This document shows positions 1 to 12,759 of a stretch of 64,000 nt of DNA, in pieces. Source of the stretch: Incurvaria masculella. Its lineage: Eukaryota > Arthropoda > Insecta > Lepidoptera > Incurvariidae. The stretch covers positions 3,060,501 through 3,124,500 of the forward strand of contig OX335651.1 in assembly GCA_946894095.1 (NCBI GenBank), written 5' to 3'. The number at the start of each line of letters is the position of its first letter. Within the stretch, counting starts at the first letter, position 1. The notes below the pieces were generated by a model. It was given only the letters and a program-made list of their open reading frames with translations, did not search any database and was not told the origin of the DNA. A program made the position numbers and the translations under genes.

Positions 1-1630
1 GTTATAAGCATTTCACCTCACTGCTCACCGCTCCGGTAATTTAGAGTGATTTCATGTAGCTTTTAAGTTGTGAGCAGAATCAGGCTAGACGTGGAAACCA
101 AAAGGTCTACATCGGATCTTAATTTATAAGCATTTCAAACCACTGCTTATTTGCACACCCCTCTCATAATTTTGCCTGATGCTAATTAGTCCTAAAATTG
201 CGGGAATAATAAACCCATGCGATACAAATTAGGTACAATTAGGGAGTCTCGAAAGAAGATACATACATGCAATCAGCGATAGCGCCATTTCTTAACCAAA
301 AACATTTGAATTATTCATTAAAAAACAGGTGCGTTTTCATATACCTAGTTTGAAGATATAATGGGTTACCCATACAAATTTTCATATGTTTCATGATCTT
401 CTATGAGACAAAAGATAGTTCCCCATGCCTTATTTAATGCTGTTCTGGCCTGTACAAAGTTATTGTACACAGAAAGTAAAGAATATAAATATAAAGTTAT
501 ATAATGCTATAGTAAATAGTTGCGGCGAAAATATTTGCAGAATTTCGGTCTTTGAAAATATTTAATTTCACAGCGCCAAGATCTTCTAATCGCCAATTAG
601 ATAATATTACTGTCTATATGATGAATAAATGATTTTTTATTTGATTTGATAGTGAAAACCGAGATATTAATAGATATGTGTATATATATTAAGTCTAATC
701 CATGCTATAATTATATGCGAGACCCCATAAACAATAAAATATAAAAAACGGAAAAAAAATTGAGGCTATCAGAATTCGAAACTATACCCTCCCGAACAAA
801 ATACGTATAGAAGAGTCGGTGATTCGCCCTGCGCTATCCGCTTTCTGACATTCAGTGCGAAAATAGTGAATCGTTTCTATTTTAGAGAAAGCGGTCAAAA
901 TGACGCCGCCAGTAACGCCACCATACGCAACGGAATGGTATTAATTTTGTTTGAGAGTAATTTCATTGATATTGCTCAGCCCTTAGGATATTTAGCGTGA
1001 TGGTATGTACCTTAAAGCGTTCTCCGCGATGTTCTCTTAAAATTGGTTTAAATCGCATCTTGATCTGTTTTGTGGTTACGGAGATTATCTCGCGCATGTG
1101 GACAGACGTTGCCTTTTATATAAGTAGAGACTAGCTGATGTCGGGCTGTATTTTTTCCTGTATATTATATGAGTTCCCAATACAAACTTGCATCCCCTAT
1201 TTCACCTCATTTGAATTTAATTTTCGCCACAAAGGTTTATGTCCTTCTTTAATATCCAGACAAATAGACATTCATCAAAATTGGTTTAGCAGTTTAGGCA
1301 TGAAAACCCAACAGACAGAAAGAGTTGAGAGAGTGTGTGTGTGGAGCTAGAGAACTGTAGTTAAAGAAAGCCCAGAATAGCTGTTTCTCAATTATTTATT
1401 TTATGTCACATCACATATTTATTATCTAGGCCGAAATTATACCTTCTAAATTAAAGGAAATTAACAAAAACTGACTGTTTCATCCCAAATAGATAGTATA
1501 GACGTAATAAATCTGCATTTAAACATACTACAACAAATACATGGAGGTAATTTCCTCACCTCCATGAATAGATATAAATAAACACGAGAGTTGGCTAAGC
1601 TCGCAAGAAACAAGGACTGAAGAAAGAAGA
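1..1630. other. AT-rich sequence, no gene recognised
   Basis: The window's left end, where the last odorant receptor exon might be sought. No minus-strand frame with an acceptor in the needed phase and a TM7-like sequence was found. Confidence 0.5.
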
Positions 1631-1632
1631 CA

Positions 1633-1789
1633 ACTATAAACTGGAATAGCAAATATAATGAGAATCAAAAAAGGATCATTTGAAACAATGAAAGAAAAGT
1701 GTTAGGAGAAAACTATAAACAGAAATAGCAAATATAATGAGAATGAAAAAAGGATCATTTGAAACAGTGAAAGGAAAGTGTTAGGAAAT
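1633..1789. repeat. 79-bp tandem duplication
   Basis: Two copies of an A-rich unit containing aatagcaaatataatgagaa, starting near 1645 and 1724, differing at a handful of bases. It lies just downstream of the last odorant receptor exon in the window. Confidence 0.9.
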
Positions 1790-1842
1790 GAACAAAGTGC
1801 TCCTATGAAATATTAATGATTCATAAATTATTAGGTCATGAC

Positions 1843-1950
1843 CTGTACGCTGATCTCGTTGCACCAGGAGCACAGCACGTATAGCTGCAGCAGGGTGTAA
1901 GAGAGGTACTGGATCGTCATCAGGAACTTGGGCACGTTCACGCTGGCACT
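1843..1950 (-). CDS. Odorant receptor exon 7 (TM6)
   Basis: 36 codons (residues 311-346): PKFLMTIQYLSYTLLQLYVL then SWCNEISVQ. The acceptor is tgtatgtag. I end the exon at CAG before gtcatg because family members splice here. Without splicing the frame meets TAA after three more codons (1831-1833), which would leave the receptor without TM7. No convincing next exon was found between 1 and 1830. Confidence 0.82.
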
Positions 1951-4900
1951 CTACATACATGCATGCACCACAATTGCAAGAATTCGATTTTCGCACAAGA
2001 CGGTTCATTGAAGACATCTCGTGGCCTAGTTTGTACCTACTTGTACCGATGTTTGATTTTGGTATTTGAAGGTCCCAAAAGTGAAAAATTGCTGTCCCAG
2101 CGTGTCCTCAGATTCCACGAAACCCACTCGGTTTTATATAAGCCTTCTATCATATTTCATCGCTCAGGTAGTTAAGCGTGATGTTATGTAACAAGAAAGT
2201 TGTGGGAATAATCGAGTTATACGTAAGAACAATCCGCATTGATATCAGATGAATGGTTTTCTAGTTATAAGTAAAAAGACAGACAGACAGCAGTCGTTAG
2301 ATTTTCTGAGTAGTAGAAATAAAGTTATATTGCTAATCAGTCCTTTAAAAGCTACTATAACTAAATGCTTGTATTTTCAAGGAACTGATGCACACTTTGA
2401 TAATACCTCATAGATGCAGATACAGAATAATTGCATTGGTAAGAACGATAATCTGACATGCTCATTTTTTCCTTTGCTGTTTTTACCTATTGATTTAGCA
2501 TTTTTCGTTGAGAATTCGATTAATTTCATGATATGAAACCTATACGTTTGCCGATATTCGATATACGTATAAATGTTTGTATTTTTACTAGTAAAATACT
2601 TGAATTATCTGAATTAAATAAGCTTACAACTTAAGTTAGCATATATACGTACAGAAGTAACCCCATATCCGGAGAAGCAGATAAGAAGACTGCTCGCAAG
2701 AAACTGTCCAAACATGGGAATACTGAGCACTTTCTTCAAAATGGCGGCATTTCTGTAGAGAAACACAAAAACATTCCAAGCAATGCAATAACAGAAGTTG
2801 TATTTTACTAAAATGAGCACGTGGTTTGGTCGCTCACGTTTGGGTTTGAACGTGAAAAAGGCCAATTTGACTAGCCGACAAATTAAAATGTTGGCTACTT
2901 TGCTTCAGAAAACTTTTAACAATAGCCTTTGTTAAAGGTTAGCGACTCGAGATTTCTACAAAACAAATTTTACAGTCGCAATGTTGTAAACTTGTGAACT
3001 ACATATTTGATGCTGTGCACAAAGGATAATGTCCATTTGACGAGCGGAGCTGAAGTAAATCTAAACACTTTCCGAAAAATTTCTAAATTGTTGGAATTTT
3101 AAATAAATATGGAGATTTATGGTGTGATTGTTTAATTGCAGGAAGATAGGACAAAAAAGTTTGCTTATTAAAATTAGTTTTGACTTTCAATTCCGCCAGA
3201 CGAGCCGCGATTACGCAAGTCTCCAACAGATGTCGCTCGCATCGAGCTTGATAATAATAATAACTATTTGAAGACAAATATTGCTTTATTTACATTACTT
3301 AAACAAAATATTACATATTTCTTAGTTAAGCATGTTAAAATTAAAAAATAAAACTTTTTAATTTGTCACCCATACAGAGCAGGCAAAATACATTTCAAAA
3401 ATGTATATCTATTGTTTCCCGTCGTCAGAAAAACTGAAATATATCAATTATAAAATGATTAATTATGTACAAACTAACTACGCTTGTTTCATAGAGGAAT
3501 TTGATGCCACTCGAGTAGTGTATCGCTTTAAGGTCCTTGCTTACGGTGACGCTCGGTTCGGGTCACCTCTGTCTAGAGAGGTGATGGCTCTACCCTACGT
3601 GATGCTCGTGAACGGGTGCTGTTTGTGTGGACTGGCCTGCTCCAATTGGCAACATGTTAGTTGGTGGGGATAGTCTTTGCAAATAAACTTGTATTGTTCA
3701 TGAATTGTTGACTTTCGAGAATGATTTTTTAATTGTTAACCGACTTCAAAAAAGGAGGAGGTTATCAATTCGTCGGAATCTTTTTTTTTTCACCTGTGTT
3801 TTTGTTCTAAAATGTTTTTTTTTTTAATTTAGGCTAAGTGGACGTTAAAACGATCAAAAAAACACAGCGGAGTTTATTGCCAGCTCTTATTCGCTGTGTT
3901 TTGTTTTGCTGAACTGGCTAATGTTCGAATATGACAAATCTAAGTGCAGCGTATTGTCTATGGGTGATGAATAACAAATACAATGAGTTGTGGTAAACTT
4001 TCTTTTCTTTAGGAGAAACTTTTTGTTGATTATTAAAATAATTAAATTTGTTGTTAAATACACATCATAACATTTTATTATTTTTAATTAACTGAATTAA
4101 TAAAATATTGAATGATAAATTTGGAAAATTTGTATAGCACTCAATATTGAAGGTTTTTTAATACTCAATTTTTTTCATGACTGACCTAGACAAATACACT
4201 GTTTTTTCGGCCGAAGCCCCTAAGTCGATGTTTTTACTTTAAACGCGACATAGGGCCTAAACTAAAAGGCAACTGACGATCCTACATTTTAACGTGAAAC
4301 CACGAACCACGAACTAAGAAATCCTTATTTGGTTGTTACGTACCTATAACTTCAACATGCCACACAGAACAAATATTAAAACGTATGTATACTTGATTTA
4401 TCATATTATGAGTCGTTTCGTAAAATCACCCTGTATTTTAAATTACAACCGTATTGGTAATTACATGTAAACATTGGAGCTAACTGCTTTTCTCCAATAC
4501 TTTAACGGCTGATTGATCGAGCCGCAGGCAAACATTTCTTACTCTGAAAACTCACCCGAGTAGCAATTGGTGTTGGCGGATATGATTCCTCAAATTTGCA
4601 TCGTATGTCTTCCGCCATGCATATTCCGTAACAGGATCACTCAGCGCAGCCGATCTGCCTGTTATCTCTGTAAAGTGTTTACGTGTGATGGACTTTTTAA
4701 TGGAACTGGACATGTATAGCTAATACTAAAAAATATAGCACACCTTCTGTCATCGCACACCTCGTGGGAACCTTAAGCTCAATTTAACTGTAACACTCAC
4801 AGTGTTCATTGCCGCTTAACCTACAGTTTATTCAAACCAAGACCGGCCTTTCACTCTTCCAGAACCATTCACTCCGCGCCGTGGGTCGGTTAACCTTTAT

Positions 4901-7900
4901 TATAAAATACCGAGTCATTACTATATAGATTCTTCTAATGGATTTCTAACTCATCAAGAGCTGGCGAAATTCACGGTAATTACAATTCAACCGAATTCAA
5001 TGAGATCCATTATCTGTCTGTTATACTTGAAAAAATCTAATGATAATAGCTCTTGAGAACGGCCCGTAAACTTTGTTCCTCATACAAACGTAGTTTACTA
5101 ATCATTTGAAAATCACTGTTCCAATTTGCTTGATATTTGGTATCTAAAATTCGACAATAAATATCTGTGTTACGGGCCCACGAGCTTACGGGCCCACCTT
5201 CAAATGTATTAAATAAGTATCATATCATGATTGCTTAAAACACACAACATACCAATTCTTACTATTTAGCAAACATAGACCTGACCGCACCTACCTTCGG
5301 CAGTTCTCATAGAGTCGTAAATCACGCTTCTAAAGCAGTCAACAAGAATGCAGAACTGACAGTTGAGATGCACCAGGAAGCACTGGGTAGTGAGATCCAC
5401 CATCACCACGAAGCAAGAGATGTAGTGGAAAGCAATCAACACGTAGATGTAGCAGTAGAAGTAACGCTCCGTAGATCGATGGTCAAATGGCAGACGAATT
5501 GATACAGGAAAGTTGTATTCGACATCGTCCAAGAGCGGATAGACGTACCTGGAGAATAATTCACACTAAATACATCAGGTTAAACAACGAGCTAAGACAA
5601 TATAAAGAAGTTTCGCTAAACACCAAGAGATTAAACACAAATTTTTTTTTATGCAACCTGACATGGATTGCTAATACCACACAACTACCGCTATGATATT
5701 AGCCTAATATACCACATTCCCGCAGCAATTCGGACTTTATGATGCGGTCCCCCCTTTATGAGCACGGCTACATTGAATTGGATGGAAAACACGGTTAATT
5801 TTTCATTGCCGCTTCAACCATAGTTTCAACCAATGCGGTGGTATCAACCCGCAGTGCAATTACGAAGCACAAAATTGGGTGTAGGTTGCTGTACTTACAG
5901 CAATATGACAGCTTTTGCGATTACGAAATCGATGCATTCACAAATGGTGCGGCACTCAGCGCTACCCGCAGCAATTAGGTCAACTCCATACATTTCGCGT
6001 CGAATCGGTATTACGAAACGGCAAAGAACTGTCAAATGCGGGGAGGTAAACGCCTATTTCTTCGGCTCGTCTAGTCAAGTACCTCAAAAGTTGACCTATT
6101 GTCGACACAGATTGGTCCGTGCTGGATGTAGGTGGATGAAAAACGGCTTCGTAATCGCGCTTTAGAAATGACGGGGGCGCACCTACACGTACCGCGGCAC
6201 CATCCTCAAATTTTGCGTAATCGCACTGCCGGGCGGGCCTTACCCTACTACCACCTAGTAAGGGAAGGGGACTTACAGTTTTACATGAGTTTCGAACCAT
6301 GGAACAGCTCGCATTCGTAACGAAATGCACTTATCCAACGCAGAAAGATAAAGAAAGGCGTGCATGACCGGGCGAGGATGTGAACCCAGACCTCTCAGAT
6401 GAAAGGCTCGTGGTCTAGCCCCTAGACGAAGAGCGGTTCAAATAGTTCAAATACTCAAATAGACAAATTTAATTTGCGGTAATTCGTTCCACAAAGTTTT
6501 ACAGATAACATTAGGACTGTAATTGTCAATGTGAGGTATATTTATTTTCATCTTCCTATGCATGTTGGAAAAAACCGGTAAATACGTCAAAGTCCGTTAG
6601 GCTAACATCATGACGGTAGTTGGGGGTATTAGTCATACATGTCTGGTTCTATACAAACATTTTGGTGTTTAAATGCTTGCAATCTTACCAGGTGGCAAGA
6701 GTGCAGGTGGCAATGACAAGTAAAAAGAGGAAGGACCTCCTGCTTTTGGTTGCCCAAATCTTCACCATCTTTTGTCTTCTTGTATTCTTGACATCAAATG
6801 ACTGGGCTTGCATCGCCCGAGTGAGCTCGATGTATAAGTGTCTATATCGAACCTAAAATATTGATAAAACATCTATAGTCGTCTCCTGGAGAGCCGTACC
6901 TGGAGAGAAGTACCGCAGTGCAATTACGAAGCACAAAATTGGGTGTAGGTCGCTGTACTTACAGCAATATGACAGCTTTTGCGATTACGAAATCGATGCG
7001 CGGTGCGGCACTCAGCGCTACCCGCAGCAATTAGGTCAACTCCATACATTTCGCGTCGAATCGGTATTACGAAACGGCAAAGAACCTGTCAAATGCGGGG
7101 AGGTAAATGCCTATTTCGTCGGCTCGTCTAGTTGACCTATTGTCGACACAGATTGGTCCGTGCTGGATGTAGGTGGATGAAAAACGGCTTCGAAATCGCG
7201 CTTTAGAAATGACGGGGGCGCACCTAAACGTACCGCGGCACCATCCCTGAAATGTTGCGTAATCGCACTGCCGGGCGATCGAACTTCGTTCGGAGTCTTT
7301 TGATATACATGTGGCATTATTACATTTTGTGGAGTAGCTGAGCAGAATGATGTTAGAAAACTAAAAATCTTTCAACTATTCATTCTCTCAGGGATAAAAA
7401 CTATCTACCAATAACATCAAAATATATCCACAAACGCCAAAAAACGCCCAAAACAAACCAAAAACATTTTAAGAACACTTAAGAACCGCTCATTCAATGT
7501 ACAGGAGGTTCTCAGTTACTTAATTGACCAATAACAAAAGAACAATAAACGTGCGCAGTAAAATAAGGGGCAACTATTTAAAACTCTACAAAAGAACACA
7601 TCTCTAAACAAGTTCTATGCTGTAACTGTGCCAAGGTTATTCAGTTTCTGCATGCAGGAACTGCGCAACTAACTCCACGTATAATTTCTAGAAATAGAAT
7701 ATGTTGTGAGACAATCGTGTTTCTGGAAAACAGAACTAGTGCTTTCTGCACGTGTTAGAAACATCATACAGAATGAATGACGTCTCACCAGCAATAATAG
7801 CTTAAGGAAACCATTGTATTTAAGTTCTATCAGTAACATGTGCATGTAAAAATAAGGAAAAGCTTTCAAGAAACATTTCAGCACTTTATTTTTGGCTGAA

Positions 7901-9966
7901 CAAGGATGGTTATTACCAAACCTATTATCATGGGATAATCACGGCTACATTGAAATAGATGTACAACACGGACAATTTTCATGTTGCCGCTTCGACCATC
8001 TTTCAATAGTACCATCCAACAGGAGTGGGAATAACCTTACCACTTCCTAAGTAAGGAAGGCGACCTACAGTTTTAGGTAGAATCCGAACCACGAACTACC
8101 ATGTTCTAAGTAAAGGAATCATCTTTATGCGTATGGTATCGTCTGACTCAGTGAAGGCCTGTTTCATTTATCATTGCATTTATTGCAAGCATTGTCCAGT
8201 CCGAGGTAAAACAGCTCTTTTACACTAAACATTTAAACCTTTGTCATTTTGTCAGAACAAAACATAGATCGTAACAGTCCAGCTTAATACCGATCATTTT
8301 ATTTCACTTATTTATGATGCAAACATTAAGTGATTATTTAAACCGCGCAGCTACAGAGCAATTTTGAGGTTATACAACAACTTGTACATTTAAATATTTT
8401 GTTTTGTTTAGGACATTGGTCTGAGAAAGGATACATTTTCAAGATTTGATAACAATGTTTCAATGTTGCCATTGTATAACCTCGAATTAATGAAGTAACT
8501 ACAATGTTGTATTCATGACATTAATATAAATACAAAGGTAAATAAACAAATACCATCAAATAATACCATATCGTAGAATCTGTAGAAGCAGATGAGGTGA
8601 ATTGTTGTGACGCTCATGTTGTCCACAATAGTATCAATATTGTAAGAGTGATAGAGCTGATAGAACTCGCCCAAGATAACGGATGTCATCAACCAATAGA
8701 CTGTGATCCTGTACATCTTATAAATCCAAGATCCTCCATCCTGGTAAATGCCTGGAACAAATAATCTTACTCTTTGCCAGGAAACATTGAATTACAAGGC
8801 TGGTTATTTTGTTTCTTGGTTATAGATAGAAGGAGAATGTAGAACCTTCGTGGAGGATGTATTAAGGTGGCCCAACCCGCTCAACTCCCCATACAAACGG
8901 GTAAAGAAGATCACGCCCATATTTCTTATCAGAGATCCCAAATTTTGCTCAAAAGAGTTTTATTTGATCGAACTAGATGTCTGATGACTGTTGGCATTGT
9001 AAAATTGTGTTTGGTTTCTAAGTTATAAGGTCCGAAAGTTCGAATTTTTCGCGCGTTTTATACTATAATTTTGGTGGTTTATTACGCAATGATAAAGTAA
9101 GAAAATCTTAAAAAGATTAGTCATCAGACATAGCTTATTTAATCAAGATTTATAATCTATTTGGTTTTTGTTAGATTTTTTACTACAGCGGTCGTGGTTT
9201 TCTTTTAGCTATAGCGTTTTGAAATCAAAATTTTCGTAATTCTTACCAAATCATACACTATGCACATTTTTTTTGTGGACATGTTGCAACTTCCTCATCA
9301 CGGAGCCTGTCTTTTTCTTTGAAACAGAGAAGGGCCCAGAGCGCAACAGTACGGTTTTGTACAGTGCCCACGAATGAGTTAGTCCCGCCGGGTTGGGCCA
9401 CCTTAAATATGTCTGTCGAGGAAGCGAGAGAAGTATGCTGTAAACGAACCGTATGCGGTTCTATCACCTCTGCCTTCACCTCCGGGAATGCGGTGTGGTG
9501 GTATGTATGTATGTACATATTTATGTTTGTTGCACGATCAAGTTTAATTCAGCTGTTCTTATACAAAATGATCGGTGATAAATTTATATCTTCCTAGAAA
9601 ATTTATAAATATATTTGGCATAAACAGCCATGAACATATAACAATCGGGTAAAAAAATTACGTCAGTCTGGAACATGTTTTCTGTTCTGAAAACTGGAAC
9701 ATGTCTGGGACACAATATATGAACTTTCACCAGTGAAAAATTTCATTAAGACATTTTAAAACTATGCATACTCTTTGTAATATGTTCCCTGAATGAAAAC
9801 GCTTCTCACCAATTTATTTATTCTAGAAATGTTAGCCCAGTAAAAACTTACCTATTAAATATTGAAATCTGAAGGTCAGGTCGAAAAATCCTTCTTCATA
9901 TTTACCGCAAAAGCCTCTCGATAATTCGTTATCGGTTAGCCGGAGAAAAAAACGCTTCAATATCAT
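1843..9966 (-). CDS. Insect odorant receptor gene (7 exons, C-terminal end off window)
   Basis: Ligand-tuned subunit of the insect olfactory ion channel (7tm_6 family), expected in the plasma membrane of sensory neurons with the co-receptor Orco. Exons join as 9966..9852, 8751..8567, 6852..6689, 5548..5295, 4667..4556, 2752..2653 and 1950..1843, with GT-AG borders and consistent phases throughout, giving 346 residues. Family marks are the N-terminal GIYQDGGSWIYKMY before TM1-2, the TLATW / YVYPLL junction, the aromatic-rich TM4 exon, an H-x-x-x-L stretch about 20 residues before QFLASSLLIC, and YLSYTLLQLY near TM6. Receptors of this family are about 390-430 residues, so roughly 50 C-terminal residues are missing and probably lie left of base 1. 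Introns carry SINEs and MITEs. The ligand cannot be told from sequence. Confidence 0.92.
2653..2752 (-). CDS. Odorant receptor exon 6 (QFLASS, TM5)
   Basis: One base plus 33 codons (residues 278-310). It encodes AILKKVLSIPMFGQFLASSL and the rest of a membrane helix ending GYGVTS. The acceptor is tctctacag and the donor is gtacgt. Q-F-x-x-S-S is one of the strongest signatures of insect odorant receptors. Confidence 0.9.
4556..4667 (-). CDS. Odorant receptor exon 5 (intracellular loop)
   Basis: Two bases, 36 codons, two bases (residues 241-276). Found by following phase: the exon ends NLRNHIRQHQLLL before a gtgagt donor, matching the conserved His-x-x-x-Leu region ahead of TM5. The acceptor is ctttacag. 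The short length lowers certainty, but both junctions restore frame. Confidence 0.82.
5295..5548 (-). CDS. Odorant receptor exon 4 (extracellular loop 2 and TM4)
   Basis: One base, 84 codons, one base (residues 156-239). It holds YVYPLLDDVEYNFPV, the IRLPFDHRSTERYFYCYIYV stretch, and a hydrophobic segment ending near CQFCILVDCFRS. The acceptor is attctccag and the donor is gtaggt. This is the longest and most diagnostic exon of the receptor. Confidence 0.93.
5642..6440 (-). mobile_element. tRNA-headed SINE interrupted by a CAGTG MITE
   Basis: Shares its body with the 5S-headed SINEs, but the head is tRNA-like (B-box region gaggatgtgaacccagacct on the plus strand). Interrupted at 5852-6228 by a MITE. 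A T-run at 5642 marks its poly-A end. Confidence 0.8.
5852..6228. mobile_element. CAGTG-ended MITE, copy 1
   Basis: Ends CAGTGCAATTACGAAGC and TTGCGTAATCGCACTG (inverted). 377 bp. Both flanks read ccg, consistent with a 3-bp target duplication in the SINE sequence. No transposase. The superfamily is uncertain. Confidence 0.8.
6689..6852 (-). CDS. Odorant receptor exon 3
   Basis: 54 codons plus two bases (residues 101-154). It encodes the charged loop VRYRHLYIELTRAM, then KSRRSFLFLLVIATCTLAT. The acceptor is attttag and the donor is gtaaga. The split codon with exon 4 is Trp, giving the LATW/YVYP junction typical of TM3. Confidence 0.9.
6916..7270. mobile_element. CAGTG-ended MITE, copy 2
   Basis: 355 bp, closely similar to copy 1 with short internal deletions. 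Same orientation, flanked by ccg on both sides. Located in odorant receptor intron 2. Confidence 0.8.
7935..8105 (-). mobile_element. Partial SINE body
   Basis: Retains cacggctacattgaaatag, gccgcttcgaccatc and cctaagtaaggaaggcgacc, then gaatccgaaccacg. The head is missing. Confidence 0.7.
8567..8751 (-). CDS. Odorant receptor exon 2 (TM1-TM2)
   Basis: Two bases plus 61 codons (residues 40-100). The acceptor is ttgttccag and the donor is ATG/gtatta. It encodes DGGSWIYKMYRITVYW followed by two hydrophobic stretches, the standard layout of this family. The donor is the weaker of the two borders but agrees in phase with exon 3. Confidence 0.88.
8862..9406 (+). mobile_element. TTAA-flanked MITE, copy A
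   Basis: Non-autonomous DNA element of 545 bp with terminal inverted repeats GGTGGCCCAACCCG / CGGGTTGGGCCACC and TTAA at both ends. The interior shared with the other copies includes gtctgatgac, aattttgctca and cacggagcctgtctt. TTAA target sites fit a piggyBac-type element, but no transposase is present. Located in odorant receptor intron 1. Confidence 0.9.
9852..9966 (-). CDS. Odorant receptor exon 1 (start codon)
   Basis: Codons 1-38 plus one base. The ATG at 9966-9964 sits in the context ctgaaATGATA. The exon ends LTFRFQYLI plus G, followed by gtaagt. The split codon with exon 2 gives Gly, placing the conserved Gly-Ile at the usual site before TM1. No in-frame ATG upstream looked better. 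Confidence 0.82.
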
Positions 9967-12261
9967 TTCAGTCGAATTGCTCAGGAGTGTTGCTCCACAA
10001 AGTTGAGTTCACTGTAGATTGGTTCAGATAGAAGTTTGAAATTAATACCTACCATAAGTGAATCACTTACATAAAATATGCGCTGATGACTTCAGTGCCC
10101 TGCGACTTAATAATGGAAGAGTATAAAGGAGTAGCCCTTTTGAACTGCAATTATATTGTAAAGTGATTTATGAAAAACGTTGGAAAAGTCAAGACCGGGC
10201 ATTGAGGCGCTGGTACTATCCAAAACGCGATGATTTCCCTGGCACCTCTAGTAAACTACACACTTAAGTTGTACGATTAGAAATCGCATTATGGCAACCT
10301 ATAACTCATCTTCTAGCGATTGAACTACTTCCGTTTACTAGAATTTACATTTTCCTTTAAAACGATTGTAGAAAAGTTTTCAAACAAAGTCAGAAATCTA
10401 ACTTGAAATTTAATGATGCTTTATGCATAAAGGTAATTTTGACATAAATCTAGTGATCCAACTCCTTTCAAAGCTCTAAAGCAAAAGATTCATATAATAT
10501 TTTTGCAATCCAACAAATACGAGCGAGAAGTTCCATTTGAATTTGCAGAATCATTTCACTACATTAAAGAATGTGTTCGAAGGTTTATTTTAATTAGACG
10601 TATTGAAATTATAAGTGGACCATACATCAGAACATGAGGTTGAAAAACTAAATGCAAGTAAATCGAAACAATACGTCCTTCCCGCGAAATTTATTTTCGG
10701 TTGCTTCTAATCGGAATAGATTTTATTTCTGAGAAATTAAGCCCATTCTAGAGTATTCGTATGCCACACACATAAACCAGTGGCTACATTGATTATGGTA
10801 GCCATTTAACTTCGAACGGATGTGTTGAACATTTATTGAAACGAAAAACGAATTGATTCCCTGATCTCAATTTGAAAGGCACATTAGGACTTTTAAAAGT
10901 TACCGTCATAATTAAATACGATTTTGAACCCTTTTTTATTAGATTAGGCCATTTGATAGTAACATTTCATTATAAAACATTATCTAAGTGCCATGAAATT
11001 TCGCATAGGATGGAGGGCTAAAATTTTGAATGGATAACGATCCATCAAATAACACGTTTGTATCCTTAAATTGCATATTTCAAACTAAGAAAATAAAGAA
11101 GTGAACGAGAGCCATGAGACCTAAACCACATAATCGCTAGTAAAGGATTGGCATATACAAGGGGGCATGTAGAGGCGATCATAGGATTAACATTTATTTC
11201 ACATATTTTTTCTTTACATTCTGAATTAAAAATAACAAAAAAATATAATTTAAAGAAATCAATTCATTTTATTTTAATTTCCAGTCTACTTATGATGCTT
11301 TTGTTTACCATATAATACATACGGTATGCTTACTATTTCAGATTGATATCCAGGTTGGAATTACTTTAATAAATGGTATTCATCATCGATAGGAAAATAT
11401 CAAGCTTATTTATTATTATTATTTACTTAAACATATATCTCATTTAAATGTTTTTTGCTTGCTTACTTACTAAAGAGAGAGGTTTGTCTTTATACTTATG
11501 TAGGTAAATTGCAAAAAGATCCCGTTTCCTTGATTTTGACAGTGTTGAATTTATCTTTATAGATATACTTATTTCTAAACAAAACATTAAATTATATGAC
11601 TACTGACTTGAAATTATCACATTTTCATTCCGTTACCGTCGACGCCAAAAATAATTTACAAAAAATTGTGTATAATTCAAACAATGTTCGGATTTCTGCT
11701 AAACCAAACTCATGCAATTGTAAAAACTGAATATAGATATATTTTTTAACATTGTTTTCAACCTTTGGAAGCTTAACTAAGGTTATACTTTTAAAAACAT
11801 AGCGTCTACAGAAAAAGGCGCACACACACCTTAAGCATCTTTGGGATCAGAGCAAAGTTCATCATTTCGCGTTGTCAAGATCGCCCACACCATATTCATA
11901 TTCATCGCGAAATACCTAGTACAGTGACCAAGAAATATTTAATAAATTTAATTCTGGATAAAATTTTATATCACTTAAATGGACTAATTTACCAAGATAC
12001 AGATACATTTTCGGACAGAAACGAACTAAATTTCCAATCATAAGTTTCGATACCATCAGGGGGTCCATTAATTAGTGAGTTTGTAGTAAGATATTGCTTT
12101 GATAAGATAGGTCTGGTAGACAGTGGTGGAGTCTGTGCACAATGGTGATATGTTTAACTTTGAGTAGTTTCAGAGTTTCAATTTGATATTCCTTGTGCAG
12201 CCAGCAGTAGACGACGAAGTCGGTGGTCGAATATCCAGAAGATAGATACCGACAGGTTTCA
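9967..12261. other. Intergenic AT-rich stretch between the odorant receptor and the SLC45 gene
   Basis: Should hold the receptor promoter (near 10 kb) and the transporter 3' end (near 12 kb). No elements, long frames or repeats were recognised. Confidence 0.5.
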
Positions 12262-12495
12262 GCAGGTCATCTTATCGTAGATGATAGGCCGATTCATAAT
12301 TTCATAATATAATGTTTAGAATGCTGATAGGTTCAAGACCTTGGCGCAGGTGGTGGATTGCGGCTCGACAAGTCCCGAAGCAGGTGATCTTAGCGTAGAT
12401 AGGAAAATTCATAATTTCGTGGTGGAATGTTCAGAATGCTGATAAATTCAAGACCTTGGCGGAAGCGATGGATTGCGGCTTGAAGAGTCCCGAAC
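12262..12495. repeat. 115-bp tandem duplication downstream of the SLC45 stop
   Basis: Two units containing ttcaagaccttggcg (near 12333 and 12448) and attcataattt, with moderate divergence. The position fits the transporter 3' UTR or 3' flank. Confidence 0.85.
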
Positions 12496-12759
12496 CCAGA
12501 ACAAAAAGGAAGAAGATGAGCCACCTAGCGCGCTTATTATTAGATCTGCTGTTCTACTAAAGACTACAAACCCAACTCCAAGCAAACATAGTCGTGTTGG
12601 AGGGTGTATGTGGGTGGAAACTGACATGTCGAACACAAGAGCGCGATGGCGATGTTTGGACTGTACGGAACACGACGCGCGGACAGCTTCCTATATGATT
12701 AGTCCATACGGTGGAGTCATGATAACGACCACACGCCACTACTTGAAGAGGCGATGCGC

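Noticed and set aside
3401..3673. 90-codon plus-strand frame with Cys/Trp-rich end
   Set aside because: No recognisable family, no splice context, and it lies inside an odorant receptor intron. Probably a decayed repeat.
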